DNA of 51,430 bases from Comamonadaceae bacterium. GTDB taxonomy: Bacteria; Pseudomonadota; Gammaproteobacteria; Burkholderiales; Burkholderiaceae_C. Under the pieces are notes generated by a model. The model was not told the origin of the DNA. It searched no databases and saw only the letters and a program-made list of their open reading frames with translations. The stretch lies in contig CANBUY010000014.1 of assembly GCA_947372745.1 (NCBI GenBank), positions 1 to 51,430 of the forward strand. The letters are read 5' to 3'. Below, piece by piece: positions 42,877 to 51,430 of the stretch (within the stretch, counting starts at the first letter, position 1; each line of letters starts with the position of its first letter). A program made the position numbers and the translations under genes.

Positions 42877-44117
42877 AAAACAAAACCATCTGCATCTGCA
42901 GGTATTAGATAATCATCAATCCCGCTTAAATGAGCAGTCCAACCATAGCTATCAATCACACGCGCTCTTGCCCGTTGCCCCAATTGTTCTGCCTGTTTCG
43001 GAACTTTTAATAAGGAGTTAATTTCCTTCAGGAACCCAATAACACCAGAGGTTCTAACTAATTCATCGACATTCGCATTGATCGCTTTAGCACAGGCAAG
43101 GGTCGCAATAACAGGACGCGCCATTGCCATAGCCTCCAAAATTTTATTTTGTACACCTCGGGCTACTCGTAAGGGCGCAACAACCAAAGTTGAATATTGC
43201 AAATAGGGGCGTACATCAGCCACTGTACCGGTCACCACCACAGAGTCGCAAGCTAAGGCAGTAACTGTTAAAGAAGGATTACGACCCACAATATAAAAGC
43301 GAAGTTCAGGCCAAGCGGCTTGCAACTTGGGCCATATTTCATGAACGAACCAAACAACAGCATCAATATTGGGCCAGTAGTCCATCGCCCCAGTAAAAAC
43401 AATGATCAGAGGTTTAGCGTTTGAATCATCCCCAAGGTAAGGAGAGGGTCGAAACGGATCTGGCGAATAAAAATGGGTATCCACACCGTTGCTCAAGGGC
43501 AATAGCTTCATTGCGCATGCAGGTGCCACACTTTTAAATAGAGCAGCTTCACTTTCGGTGACAAAAAAAGATTTTTTTGACCGTGTAGCCACCAATTTTT
43601 CAAAGATTCGAAGCAATCGGCCTTCACGCCGATACACCCAGGAAAGTGGCCAATGATGCTCTGCTGAATATTGAAGCCATTTTTCAGAGTCAACATCTAC
43701 AAAATCAACCAGCACGGGTGGGGTGATCCTGTGACTTATCTTCACATACTGAGCCATCGCTGCTGAAAAAATGACAATGGCATCAATCTTATTTTCAGCC
43801 AAGGTCTTGTTTACCCATGCTTGAAATCCAGACTTCTGGTAATAACGCAAGGTGAGTGGTTCATGTGTGATGAAACCGCTGAGACTGTATATTTTTTGAA
43901 CAATAGGATGAAGTCGATCAATATAATTATCTGGGCATAGCAGTCGAACCTTATCAACATAGACTTCGTCCTCAGGGGTATCGATAAAGGTTCCCAAAAA
44001 AACACGGTGTTTTGATAGCAGGTGCTTCAACAAATGATAAGACCGGACTTTGTCGCCCTTATTCGGTGGGAATGGAAGTCTATGAACCAAATAAAGAATA
44101 TTGCTCATAAGTATCAT
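42873..44117 (-). CDS. XrtA/PEP-CTERM system glycosyltransferase (TIGR03087-like)
   Basis: The 414-residue protein begins with NILYLVHRLPFPPNKGDKVR, the hallmark of this XrtA-linked GT family, then VDFVDVDSEKWLQYS, FVTESEAALFK, LSNGVDTHFYSP, VFTGAMDYWPNIDAV and PLRVARGVQNKILEAMAMARPVIAT. It overlaps the FemAB gene by one base (TAATG). A start three codons in is possible. It acts in repeat-unit synthesis just upstream of xrtA. Confidence 0.95.
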   Translation of the reverse strand: MILMSNILYLVHRLPFPPNKGDKVRSYHLLKHLLSKHRVFLGTFIDTPEDEVYVDKVRLLCPDNYIDRLHPIVQKIYSLSGFITHEPLTLRYYQKSGFQAWVNKTLAENKIDAIVIFSAAMAQYVKISHRITPPVLVDFVDVDSEKWLQYSAEHHWPLSWVYRREGRLLRIFEKLVATRSKKSFFVTESEAALFKSVAPACAMKLLPLSNGVDTHFYSPDPFRPSPYLGDDSNAKPLIIVFTGAMDYWPNIDAVVWFVHEIWPKLQAAWPELRFYIVGRNPSLTVTALACDSVVVTGTVADVRPYLQYSTLVVAPLRVARGVQNKILEAMAMARPVIATLACAKAINANVDELVRTSGVIGFLKEINSLLKVPKQAEQLGQRARARVIDSYGWTAHLSGIDDYLIPADADGFVL

Positions 44118-45178
44118 TAGCCTAAATTTCTGACAATAAAAGGCCCTAAGCTATTGGCGAGTCCAATTGGAATTTTTCGCCAAGTCTCAATCAACCATTT
44201 AAATTTGGCGTTACTTGGGTTATTTCTTGGAATATCTTTCCGCTTGAAAAGACAGTACTCATAAAACAAAGGCTGGGGCTCGAACCCCCAATTTTTTTTA
44301 AAGAAATAAGAGCCTGTTCCAACCTTACTTCTTCCGTAATCAAACACCTTTACTTTTTTTTCACAGGCGTGACGCATTAATTCCCAGTATTTGAAATCAT
44401 TGGCAGCGAGATGACGAGAGTCCTCAATATCACCAGCGTAATAAGGCAATATTTCGTCCCTGAAATAAAAACTCAGTACGCTACTCAAGGCTTGACCATC
44501 CGGCGCAACTACCGTCAATATTTCGCAGTCAGAACCAAACACAGTTCGCAACGCCTTGAAATAGCACTTTGACATGGCCGGTGTACCGTGGCGGTGAACA
44601 TTCTCAGAGTACAGCTTAAAAAATGTATCAACCCCGTTGTCTAATCGACTGGACAAACCGTTCTTGATCCCTTTTCTGACCATCGCACGCTGCTTGCGAG
44701 GTATAGCATTCATATTTTCAGAGACCTCGGGCAGTATCGCTTTTCGAAACGTGACATAAAGGTCTTGCACGGGCCAATCTAAATTGGTTTTCTTGATGTT
44801 CCGAAATTCAAGGTGCGCGACACGTAATCGTTTTGCAAGTCGCTGGGCTTCCTGCTCCAACGCATCAGTCGCCGCCGAATGCCGCGAGGCAACACCACCA
44901 TAAACAGCAAAAGGTAAGCTCACCAGAGAATGACCGAAAAGAAAACTCTTGACATGAGCCAAGGGAAGCACACCCTGGATCACCCCATCGACTTCTGTGT
45001 ATAAAAAATATGTCGTGTGTTGAAAGACATCCGAAACTATTTTTTGCCACCCTGATCGGTGGAAAAATGTAGCCTCTGGGCATACCATCACAAATTCATC
45101 CCATAGATGCTCAGTTTTTATATCGCCTGCCACCAGACGTTTGACCAAAGGTAATTGTTCAAGTTCAGTCTTTGGCAT
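44117..45178 (-). CDS. FemAB-family XrtA/PEP-CTERM system-associated protein (TIGR03019-like)
   Basis: The 353-residue protein has TFFHRSGWQKIVSDVF, GVLPLAHVKSFLFGHSLVSLPFAVYGG, AIPRKQRAMVRKGIKNGL, YSENVHRHGTPAMSKCYFKAL and FDYGRSKVGTGSYFFKKNWGF, the conserved blocks of this FemAB-like family. FemAB proteins attach amino acids from aminoacyl-tRNA; here the donor and acceptor are unknown, perhaps an amino-acid decoration of the polysaccharide. It overlaps the deacetylase by 14 bases. Confidence 0.95.
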   Translation of the reverse strand: MPKTELEQLPLVKRLVAGDIKTEHLWDEFVMVCPEATFFHRSGWQKIVSDVFQHTTYFLYTEVDGVIQGVLPLAHVKSFLFGHSLVSLPFAVYGGVASRHSAATDALEQEAQRLAKRLRVAHLEFRNIKKTNLDWPVQDLYVTFRKAILPEVSENMNAIPRKQRAMVRKGIKNGLSSRLDNGVDTFFKLYSENVHRHGTPAMSKCYFKALRTVFGSDCEILTVVAPDGQALSSVLSFYFRDEILPYYAGDIEDSRHLAANDFKYWELMRHACEKKVKVFDYGRSKVGTGSYFFKKNWGFEPQPLFYEYCLFKRKDIPRNNPSNAKFKWLIETWRKIPIGLANSLGPFIVRNLG

Positions 45179-46031
45179 AGGGACCCAATCTGTCAGAAAA
45201 AACTTGATCCATACGACCCCAACTGAAATCAGTGAATAATTTCTTCAACCGCTCTTCCATGAGGGGAATATTGACGTAATGCCTGAATCTTGTTTTTGAA
45301 TTAAGGCCCTGGACTCGCGGTTGATCAACATCGATTTCCCACGGATGAAAATAAAAAATACCCGGTTGGAGATTTTTCGCATTAATTTGGCTCAGCATCC
45401 AGCGAGAAAGTGCATAAGGTAATAATCTGAAATAGCCACCGCCACTTGATGGCATATTTTTTTTGAATAAACGGCATGTTGAGAGCGGGAATTCAATGAG
45501 CCCTGAGCCTGCGTCAAAGGAGAAGCGGGGGGCATCGGCCATCCCATAATGATCATGCTTAATGGGATAGACACTAGAACTGTACCGATAACCTGCCTTG
45601 AGGAGCGCCTCAAAGGCCCATAAAGTTTCAGATCCAATTGAAAAACTAGGGGCGCGATATCCAATGACTTGGTGACCTGATAAATCCTCAAGCAGCAACT
45701 TGGCGTGACGAATATCATTAAAAAAAACGGCAGGCGGTTGCTCGGTGATACGACGATGCCCGTAACCATGGCTGGCCAACTCATGTCCTTGTTCTATGAT
45801 TTTTCTAACCATCTGCGGATAGCGTTTAGCGATCCATCCCAGGGTAAAAAAAGTTGCTTTAATATTTTTATCGGCCAGCAACTGAAGAATTTTTGCGACG
45901 TTTCGCTCGATACGGCATTCACACCGATCCCAGTCTGAACGTGCGATATACGGTGCGAAGGCTGAAACCTGGAAATAGTCTTCAACATCAATAGTCAAAG
46001 CATTTATTACCGCTTTATCAGGCGTTCCCAT
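45165..46031 (-). CDS. XrtA system polysaccharide deacetylase (TIGR03006-like, DUF3473)
   Basis: The 288-residue NodB-fold protein has NALTIDVEDYFQVSAFAP, KATFFTLGWIAKRYP, GHELASHGYGH with the metal histidines, GYRAPSFSIG and the family-specific C-terminal block FYFHPWEIDVDQPR. It removes N-acetyl groups from a periplasmic or lipid-linked glycan; no signal peptide is visible. It is closely spaced with WecB. Confidence 0.95.
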   Translation of the reverse strand: MGTPDKAVINALTIDVEDYFQVSAFAPYIARSDWDRCECRIERNVAKILQLLADKNIKATFFTLGWIAKRYPQMVRKIIEQGHELASHGYGHRRITEQPPAVFFNDIRHAKLLLEDLSGHQVIGYRAPSFSIGSETLWAFEALLKAGYRYSSSVYPIKHDHYGMADAPRFSFDAGSGLIEFPLSTCRLFKKNMPSSGGGYFRLLPYALSRWMLSQINAKNLQPGIFYFHPWEIDVDQPRVQGLNSKTRFRHYVNIPLMEERLKKLFTDFSWGRMDQVFSDRLGPYAKD

Positions 46032-46034
46032 TTT

Positions 46035-47225
46035 TTAGACGGTTGTCGATAGCTGTTTCGAAGGACCTTGACAAAGCCACTGGGTTAAATCGGAAGCAAT
46101 GCGCTCAGCCGCATGCCCATCCCACAACTCTGGCGTTCGCCCCTGCTTCCCTTGACCATTGTGAATGGCCTGCATACCTTCGAGAATCAATCCACGGTCA
46201 ACCCCTACCAGCGTATTAGTGCCTTGATCTATCGTGATCGGACGCTCGGTTGAATTACGCAAGGTCAAGCAGGGCACACCTAGGGCCGTCGTTTCTTCCT
46301 GAAGCCCCCCCGAGTCTGTCAATACCACTTTGGCACTCGAGACCAAACCTAACATATCGAGATAACCTTGCGCAGGCAATAGAACCATATATTTTGAATC
46401 AAGCAAGTGTAATAATTCAAACCTCAACAGGTTGCTGCGTGTGCGTGGATGAAGAACCAGAACCAATGGCAAGCGTTGTGACACTTCAACCAAAATCTTC
46501 AACAAATGTTCAAGAGCTGAAGGATCATCTACATTGGATGGTCTGTGCAATGTCACTAGTCCATAACCCGAATCGCTCAGCAACAGCTCAGCATTAACGC
46601 CCAACGATCTGAATATATCTCCTGCACTTCGCGTCGACGTCTTGCTATATTGAACAGAGTCAATCATGACGTTTCCGGCAAAGATAACTCTCTCAGTTGG
46701 GATAGCCTCCCGCAAAAGATTAAATTGTGCAGATCTCTCGGTTGTATAAAGTCGATCTGCTATTTGGTCTGTCAATATTCGATTAATTTCCTCTGGCATG
46801 GTGCGATCAAAACTTCGGAGACCCGCCTCGACATGCGCAACAGGAATTCCCTTTTTTACAGCGACAAGGGCACAGGCCAAGGTCGAATTGACGTCACCCA
46901 CGACGACGACACATGATGGGTTGAACTCATCAATGACTGGCTCAAATTTTTTCATTATTTCAGCCGTTTGTGCAGCATGCGTACCAGAGCCCACATTGAG
47001 ATTTATGTCAGGTGTTGGTAAATCAAGATCCAAAAAAAGTTGATCATTCATGTTCTTGTCGTAGTGCTGACCAGTGTGTACAAGAAGTGAAACGACTGAG
47101 GGGTTCTGCTTCGACATGGCACGAAGAAGGGGAGCCATCTTTATAAAATTTGGACGAGCACCCACTACAAATATCACCGGATTTAAAGATGATTCTTGAT
47201 TGAAATATTTTCCAATTTCAATCAT
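46035..47225 (-). CDS. wecB: UDP-N-acetylglucosamine 2-epimerase, non-hydrolysing
   Basis: The 396-residue GT-B-like enzyme has VVGARPNFIKMAPLL, HVEAGLRSFDRTMPEEINR with epimerase residues, LVTLHRPSNVDD and TDSGGLQEETTALGVPCLTLRN. It converts UDP-GlcNAc and UDP-ManNAc. With the TviB-type dehydrogenase it could yield UDP-ManNAcA or supply ManNAc. The start (ATG 47225) overlaps the ATPase gene by four bases. Confidence 0.95.
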   Translation of the reverse strand: MIEIGKYFNQESSLNPVIFVVGARPNFIKMAPLLRAMSKQNPSVVSLLVHTGQHYDKNMNDQLFLDLDLPTPDINLNVGSGTHAAQTAEIMKKFEPVIDEFNPSCVVVVGDVNSTLACALVAVKKGIPVAHVEAGLRSFDRTMPEEINRILTDQIADRLYTTERSAQFNLLREAIPTERVIFAGNVMIDSVQYSKTSTRSAGDIFRSLGVNAELLLSDSGYGLVTLHRPSNVDDPSALEHLLKILVEVSQRLPLVLVLHPRTRSNLLRFELLHLLDSKYMVLLPAQGYLDMLGLVSSAKVVLTDSGGLQEETTALGVPCLTLRNSTERPITIDQGTNTLVGVDRGLILEGMQAIHNGQGKQGRTPELWDGHAAERIASDLTQWLCQGPSKQLSTTV

Positions 47226-48298
47226 GGTGAAATCTCAGTATTTTGATTTACAGTCACTGATATTATTTTTTTCATCATGGACAATATTTCAAGATTGATG
47301 CGCTCCAACCTCAGTACACTCCCCTCAAGCCGTCGCATACGAGCATCGTATTGTTCAAAACCCAATCGATCTATCTGACTGCTCAGCAGACCAGATACGC
47401 CATCGTCTACTGCCAATTTAGAAAAGTCATCGACGGTCATGTCGACTAATGCCTCAGACCTGCGCTGAGGAAAGACAGTGCTAGAGGGATTTTCATCCTG
47501 AATTTCTTTTACAACCTCACTAACGTCATCAATTTCAATCTTGTTTTTTTCATTTAGAAATCCATACAGCATCAGGCGATCACATAAAAAATTTATTCGG
47601 CGTGGTATTCCTTTGCTAGATTTGAAAATTTCCTCAAAGGCACTGTCACTGAATTCTGGATTGCCAGTTGATCCTGCACACTTCAGTCGATGCTCAATGT
47701 AATGACGTGTTTCACTTGAGTCCATCGGCCCAATATGACAGCAGGCTGTTACTCGTTGCCTTAGTTGATGCATATTTGGATTTTGCAAAATGGCTCTAAA
47801 TTCAGGCTGTCCAATCAAAAACGTTTGAAGCAGTGCTTGTGTTTCAAATTGAAAATTTGAAAGCATTCTCAATTCCTCTACAGCTCGTAATGAAAGGTTT
47901 TGTGCTTCATCCACAAGCAATAAGCAGCGTCTTCCATTCCTGGCTTGATTCACAAGATAGGCTTCAAGTGTCATCAACATTTCAGCTTTTGTTGCACCGA
48001 CAACAGCAACACCAAATGCTGCGCCTACTAATCTTAAAATATCGTTTTCATCGACTTGCGTTGTCACTAAGTTTGCTGCAATTGTTCTCTCTGAATCCAA
48101 ACTATCCAGTAATCCTCGAACAAGTGTTGTTTTACCCGCGCCAACTTCACCTGTAATCACAATGAAGCCTTCATTGCGTTGAACACCATAGTCCAGATAT
48201 GCTTTTGCTCGGCTGTGTCCCTTGCTACCAAAGTAAAAGCTGGGGTCAGGATTGAGTTGAAATGGCTTACTTGTTAAACCGTAAAATTGCTCGTACAT
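47222..48298 (-). CDS. XrtA/PEP-CTERM system-associated ATPase (TIGR03015-like, ExeA-type AAA)
   Basis: The 358-residue AAA protein has the N-terminal MYEQFYGLTSKPFQLNPDP block, Walker A TGEVGAGKTTL (49-59), Walker B RRCLLLVDEAQNL, a sensor region NFQFETQALLQTFLIGQPEFR and FSDSAFEEIFKSSKGIPRRINFLCDRL. ExeA-like ATPases power or assemble envelope export systems. In PEP-CTERM loci it accompanies the outer-membrane protein, here separated from it by two bases. The last ~100 residues contain coiled-coil-like segments. Confidence 0.95.
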   Translation of the reverse strand: MYEQFYGLTSKPFQLNPDPSFYFGSKGHSRAKAYLDYGVQRNEGFIVITGEVGAGKTTLVRGLLDSLDSERTIAANLVTTQVDENDILRLVGAAFGVAVVGATKAEMLMTLEAYLVNQARNGRRCLLLVDEAQNLSLRAVEELRMLSNFQFETQALLQTFLIGQPEFRAILQNPNMHQLRQRVTACCHIGPMDSSETRHYIEHRLKCAGSTGNPEFSDSAFEEIFKSSKGIPRRINFLCDRLMLYGFLNEKNKIEIDDVSEVVKEIQDENPSSTVFPQRRSEALVDMTVDDFSKLAVDDGVSGLLSSQIDRLGFEQYDARMRRLEGSVLRLERINLEILSMMKKIISVTVNQNTEISP

Positions 48299-48300
48299 GG

Positions 48301-49881
48301 CTAGAACAATAAATTTAAATTAATTGATATGGCGGCTTCATGCGAAAAATCTGAAACACCACTGAAGTTAACTCTGCGAAATCCAGCAGATACGCTAGAG
48401 CTTTTGGCTAGTGTTTTTGTCAAGTTAAAACCAACCAGACCAGTACTCTCGCCAGCACCGGCACTGACTCCATTAACTTTTTGCCAAGACGCCAGACCAC
48501 TAAAAGTCATTTCTGGTGTGAGTCTGTGCGAATAATTGATGCTAAGCCCTCTCTGTTCAATCGATGATTCAGATGAATAATCGTCAATTGAGTTGGACAA
48601 AGAATCCAAGCGCTGACTTCTTGTCTGTGAAGCTATGAAAGTAACCGTGCTTCTCGCACCCAATAGTGCGAAAATTACATCTTGTCTACGAGTTATCGTT
48701 AGTGCCGAAATTAAATATGGCGTTAGAACCTTTGAATTAGGACTGATGTTATTCGTCTGCAAATAGGCGTTCACCAGTTGTGCTCGTACGCCTGGATTGG
48801 GCTCTATCGTTGCAAATTGGCTATATAAAATATCGTAGATTGAACCGATGCTTCCTAGCGCCGTCTGCGTTGGCGATGTGGCAACACTTCTTGAGTCTGT
48901 TATTTTCCAAGCTGTTCGCCCTGTCCTGTGGTCAAAATTTAAGCTATGCATACGGCCAAATGATCGCTGATCCATCGATCCAGATACTGTCGTACTACCA
49001 GAAGGAATCCAATTAAATCCAACACCGCTGCTGGCCTGGGTTTCTTTCTCCAGACTCGAATAATTATTTGAATCAAATCCCCTGTTGGCATTAATGTTTA
49101 GCTGAGGGGTTAATGAGTAAGCCATGCCAACAATGGCTCGATCAGCTTCTGTTGGGCGCCCTTCGCTGAATCCGACTGTCTGCCTGCTTGTGTCCACTGA
49201 CCAAGCAAGACCCTTAACTGCCGTATTGCCATTTAAATTCAGGAGCCAATCCGTCTGACCAACGCCTGAGCGTACATCTGATTTGCTTCCCACAATGGAA
49301 CGACTCCACCGTGCCTCGTAGTTTGCAACATCTGTTAATCGACCCCTAAAGCTGGGTGACAGACGATAGTTTGAAACCTCTGTTTGATTTAAATTTATCG
49401 AAGTATCTACTGCCGATTGAGTGCCAAAAGCAGAGATGGATTGCTGAGATATATTGCCACTCACATCGATGAAAAATAAATTATCAACTGCTTCCAGCGT
49501 ACCGAATGCATTCAGTGAATTTTGCGATTGATCAGAACTGGAATTCTTCGAGTAATTTATTTTATTAATCGAATAGTCCAAATAGCCTTTAAGGCGTGCA
49601 CTCTCCGCCCGAACCAGGATACCGGGCGAAATCGCTGTAATTAGGTCGAACTGCTTATCGACGCTTCCCGCTCTGGCGTTATCTGTCCATGTTTCGCTCA
49701 CCGACAAGCGGGGAACAATTTCTATGGCTCTCTTAGGCGCTGCATCTGCAGTTAAGGCTTGTCCCTGTGCATCGACGGCCACCAGACTCAGAATACTGGA
49801 AATACTTGCTATGACCCATGCACTGGCATAGCTGACAGCATATTTCTCTCGAACTATTGTTCGAGTTCTTGTGTCATGCAT
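48301..49881 (-). CDS. PEP-CTERM system-associated outer-membrane protein (TIGR03016-like)
   Basis: The 526-residue protein has an N-terminal hydrophobic segment (WVIASISSILSLVAVDA) that acts as signal peptide, then alternating polar/hydrophobic strands ending in aromatics, and a C-terminal SINLNLLF, a beta-barrel insertion-type tail with terminal Phe. ISPGILVRAESARLKGYLDYS is a family block. It is probably the outer-membrane export pore or a barrel partner. Two bases separate its stop from the ATPase start. Confidence 0.92.
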   Translation of the reverse strand: MHDTRTRTIVREKYAVSYASAWVIASISSILSLVAVDAQGQALTADAAPKRAIEIVPRLSVSETWTDNARAGSVDKQFDLITAISPGILVRAESARLKGYLDYSINKINYSKNSSSDQSQNSLNAFGTLEAVDNLFFIDVSGNISQQSISAFGTQSAVDTSINLNQTEVSNYRLSPSFRGRLTDVANYEARWSRSIVGSKSDVRSGVGQTDWLLNLNGNTAVKGLAWSVDTSRQTVGFSEGRPTEADRAIVGMAYSLTPQLNINANRGFDSNNYSSLEKETQASSGVGFNWIPSGSTTVSGSMDQRSFGRMHSLNFDHRTGRTAWKITDSRSVATSPTQTALGSIGSIYDILYSQFATIEPNPGVRAQLVNAYLQTNNISPNSKVLTPYLISALTITRRQDVIFALLGARSTVTFIASQTRSQRLDSLSNSIDDYSSESSIEQRGLSINYSHRLTPEMTFSGLASWQKVNGVSAGAGESTGLVGFNLTKTLAKSSSVSAGFRRVNFSGVSDFSHEAAISINLNLLF

Positions 49882-49882
49882 A

Positions 49883-50773
49883 TCAGGCTTTTAACTTTTC
49901 ATAGTCGTATCCGTAACCGTAACCGTAGCCATACGACGACTTTGAATGTGACCTAGCTTGATTGAGCAGCATTAGCTTCACAGGACATGCCTCAATCATG
50001 TCAAGCGCTTTGAGTACGTCGGATTGCAATGTTCTTTGTGCACAAACCACCATGACAATTTGCCCGACAGACGATGCAAGAACTCGCGATTCTGTGGCCG
50101 CCAACAGTGGTGGCGAATCAAAAATTATGATTCGGTCTGCGTATCGTTTGGCCATACCACTGAGTAAACGAACCATAGCATCACTTGCCAACAACTCCGT
50201 TGCCCTTGGATGTGCTGTGCCACTCGGCAAAATAGTCAACTTATCAATATTTGTACGCAATAGAACACTGGACACATCTTGGGATTCATCCATAACCAAA
50301 TCCAAGAGACCGGCACTGGCGGGCAGGCCGAGTAGATTCATGATCGAAGGACGCCCAACATCTGCATCGACAAGCATGACGGTGTAATCTAACTCTGTGG
50401 CCATGCTCATCGCTAAATTCAATGCTGTAAAACTTTTCCCTTCACCAGGAAGCGCACTCGTTATCATGATGAGGTTGCCATTCTGTATTTTTGTGGTCCC
50501 TTTACCTGTTGCATTACTGATCAATGGCCGCTTGATAACTCTATACTGGTCCGCAATATTTGATCTTGCCGCGCTAGGATTCACAATTCCTGATTTTTCG
50601 AGAGCATCAAAATCTATTTCTACGTACCGAGAAGTTAAAGTACTCACCGTGCTGTTTAGAGGCGCTTCGCTGGTTTTTCCCTCCTTCTTTCTGCCACCCA
50701 CTTCTGGCACAACTGCGCCAGCTTGCTGAAGTTTTTCCAAACGCTGTGCGGCCAACTCAATCAGAGTACTCAT
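49883..50773 (-). CDS. XrtA-associated tyrosine autokinase (TIGR03018-like, BY-kinase)
   Basis: The 296-residue cytoplasmic BY-kinase has Walker A SALPGEGKSFTALNLAM (about 106-122), Walker A' VMLVDADVGRPS, Walker B IIIFDSPPLL and a C-terminal tyrosine cluster of G-Y repeats (SYGYGYGYGYDYEKLKA) for autophosphorylation. It works with the chain-length protein at its 5' side to set polymer length. The repeated Gly-Tyr codons form a short 6-base tandem repeat (about 49897-49932). Confidence 0.95.
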   Translation of the reverse strand: MSTLIELAAQRLEKLQQAGAVVPEVGGRKKEGKTSEAPLNSTVSTLTSRYVEIDFDALEKSGIVNPSAARSNIADQYRVIKRPLISNATGKGTTKIQNGNLIMITSALPGEGKSFTALNLAMSMATELDYTVMLVDADVGRPSIMNLLGLPASAGLLDLVMDESQDVSSVLLRTNIDKLTILPSGTAHPRATELLASDAMVRLLSGMAKRYADRIIIFDSPPLLAATESRVLASSVGQIVMVVCAQRTLQSDVLKALDMIEACPVKLMLLNQARSHSKSSYGYGYGYGYDYEKLKA

Positions 50774-50775
50774 AA

Positions 50776-51430
50776 CTATTTAACCCCATCGGTTACAAAT
50801 GACAACACAACCATGCCGATTAAAAATACAACAAGTAACCCTGTTGAGGCGAACCAAAACCTTTGTAATTCTTTTTTCTCACTACTGATTTCAGAATCTC
50901 GCATCACTAAATTTACAGCACCCAATATGGGCAGTCCAACCACTTGGCTTAATGAACGTTTGTCATAAAAAACAGGACGTAGTTGGCTAACTAGAAACGC
51001 ACTTGCAAGTCCAAGCCCAAGAGCGACAACTAAAGCAAGCGGCATCAACAAGAGTCGATTGGGTGCAACCGGCTTTTGAGATGCTCGCGGGGGATCTATT
51101 AACCGAAAATCGGCAAGACCCGCAACACTTTCCAAATCTCCGGTCAATGCGGCTGACTCTCTTCTGGTGACTAAATCGTTATAGTTCTTCTTGTTTATGT
51201 CGTAATCACGATTTAACTGTGCCTGCTCTGACTCTATCTGAGGTGCTGTTTTCATTAATTCACGCGCGCGGTTAAGCCTGGCCGAATACTCTGCAACTCT
51301 GGTTCTTAATGTTGCCACTTGAACCTCACTGGTCGCCACTATTCTGTTGAGCTCTTGCTGCATTAAACTGCTGGTCGATGATTGGCTCGGATTCTCCATT
51401 GCCATTTTTCGAAGTCCGACGACTTCTCTT
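50776..51430 (-). CDS. XrtA system polysaccharide chain-length determinant (TIGR03007-like), partial
   Basis: The visible 217 residues or so are the C-terminal part: a coiled coil (SSLMQQELNRIVATSEVQVATLRTRV...), the proline-rich block FRLIDPPRASQKPVAPNRL and the second membrane segment LALVVALGLGLASAFLV. It ends with a further hydrophobic segment (FASTGLLVVFLIGMVVLSFV). The frame is open to the right edge, so the N-terminal Wzz domain is outside the window. It directly precedes the autokinase (two bases), the usual two-part copolymerase arrangement. Confidence 0.93.
   Translation of the reverse strand, partial: REVVGLRKMAMENPSQSSTSSLMQQELNRIVATSEVQVATLRTRVAEYSARLNRARELMKTAPQIESEQAQLNRDYDINKKNYNDLVTRRESAALTGDLESVAGLADFRLIDPPRASQKPVAPNRLLLMPLALVVALGLGLASAFLVSQLRPVFYDKRSLSQVVGLPILGAVNLVMRDSEISSEKKELQRFWFASTGLLVVFLIGMVVLSFVTDGVK

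Noticed and set aside
1..51430. CRISPR arrays, tRNA/rRNA genes, insertion sequences, prophage or conjugative genes.
   Set aside because: No regularly spaced repeats, no cloverleaf or rRNA sequence apart from the short 16S-tail complement at 24414, and no transposase, integrase or phage motifs were found by eye.

Overview
The window is one continuous exopolysaccharide locus of the exosortase A (XrtA / EpsH, PEP-CTERM) type. It most likely comes from a Gram-negative betaproteobacterium of the Burkholderiales, probably Comamonadaceae (Rhodoferax/Polaromonas-like). This rests on nearly the full set of XrtA-associated families, on an outer-membrane and autokinase export system, and on a short intergenic palindrome near 33455 that resembles repeats I recall from Comamonadaceae. 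The species cannot be fixed from the sequence.

Layout. (1) 1-3425, minus strand: the sensor kinase PrsK (C-terminus off the left edge) and the polyprenyl-phosphate sugar transferase that primes the repeat unit. (2) 3534-10037: a decayed membrane gene, then PLP decarboxylase and AMP-forming acyl ligase (minus), divergent from an acyl carrier protein, two alpha/beta hydrolases and a GNAT/FemAB-like transferase (plus). (3) 10267-15830, minus: cupin/JmjC-like protein, second FemAB-like transferase, group-4 glycosyltransferase, DegT-like aminotransferase and an exported TPR protein. (4) 15981-23032, plus: a compact acyl-decoration module (AAC(3)-like N-acyltransferase, FkbH-like HAD-IIIC protein, second ACP, fused MaoC-SDR), an alpha/alpha-toroid protein and a Wzx-type flippase. 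(5) 23195-26415, plus: an AT-rich PP-loop gene that looks foreign, and an asparagine-synthase-like gene without a glutaminase cysteine. (6) 26524-30416, minus: acyltransferase 3, O-antigen-ligase-like protein, a 31-residue membrane microprotein and a glycosyltransferase paralogous to the one in block 3. (7) 30544-33449, plus: a secreted beta-helix protein and another asparagine-synthase-like protein. (8) 33507-51430, minus: an almost gapless run of about 18 kb holding deacetylases, glycosyltransferases, a glutamine-dependent amidotransferase, TviB-like dehydrogenase, exosortase A fused to EpsI, FemAB, WecB, ATPase, outer-membrane protein, tyrosine autokinase and chain-length determinant (N-terminus off the right edge).

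How the genes fit together (inference). The sugar transferase starts a lipid-linked unit. WecB and the TviB-like dehydrogenase point to N-acetyl-hexosaminuronic acids. Up to four PP-loop/asparagine-synthase proteins could convert uronic acids to amides. DegT, AAC(3), FkbH and ACP could add an amino group and an unusual acyl group. About six glycosyltransferases finish the unit, the flippase moves it, the ligase/polymerase extends it, and the chain-length protein, autokinase, ATPase and outer-membrane protein control export. XrtA would sort PEP-CTERM proteins to the surface; no PEP-CTERM substrate is encoded here.

The clearest leads beyond the known XrtA set are the acyl-ACP module at 15981-20268, the AT-rich QueC-like PP-loop gene at 23195-24412, the coupled 31-residue membrane protein at 28936-29031 with a promoter/operator-like site upstream, and the frameshifted membrane gene at 3534-3884. 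No rRNA, tRNA, CRISPR array, insertion sequence or convincing intrinsic terminator was seen.
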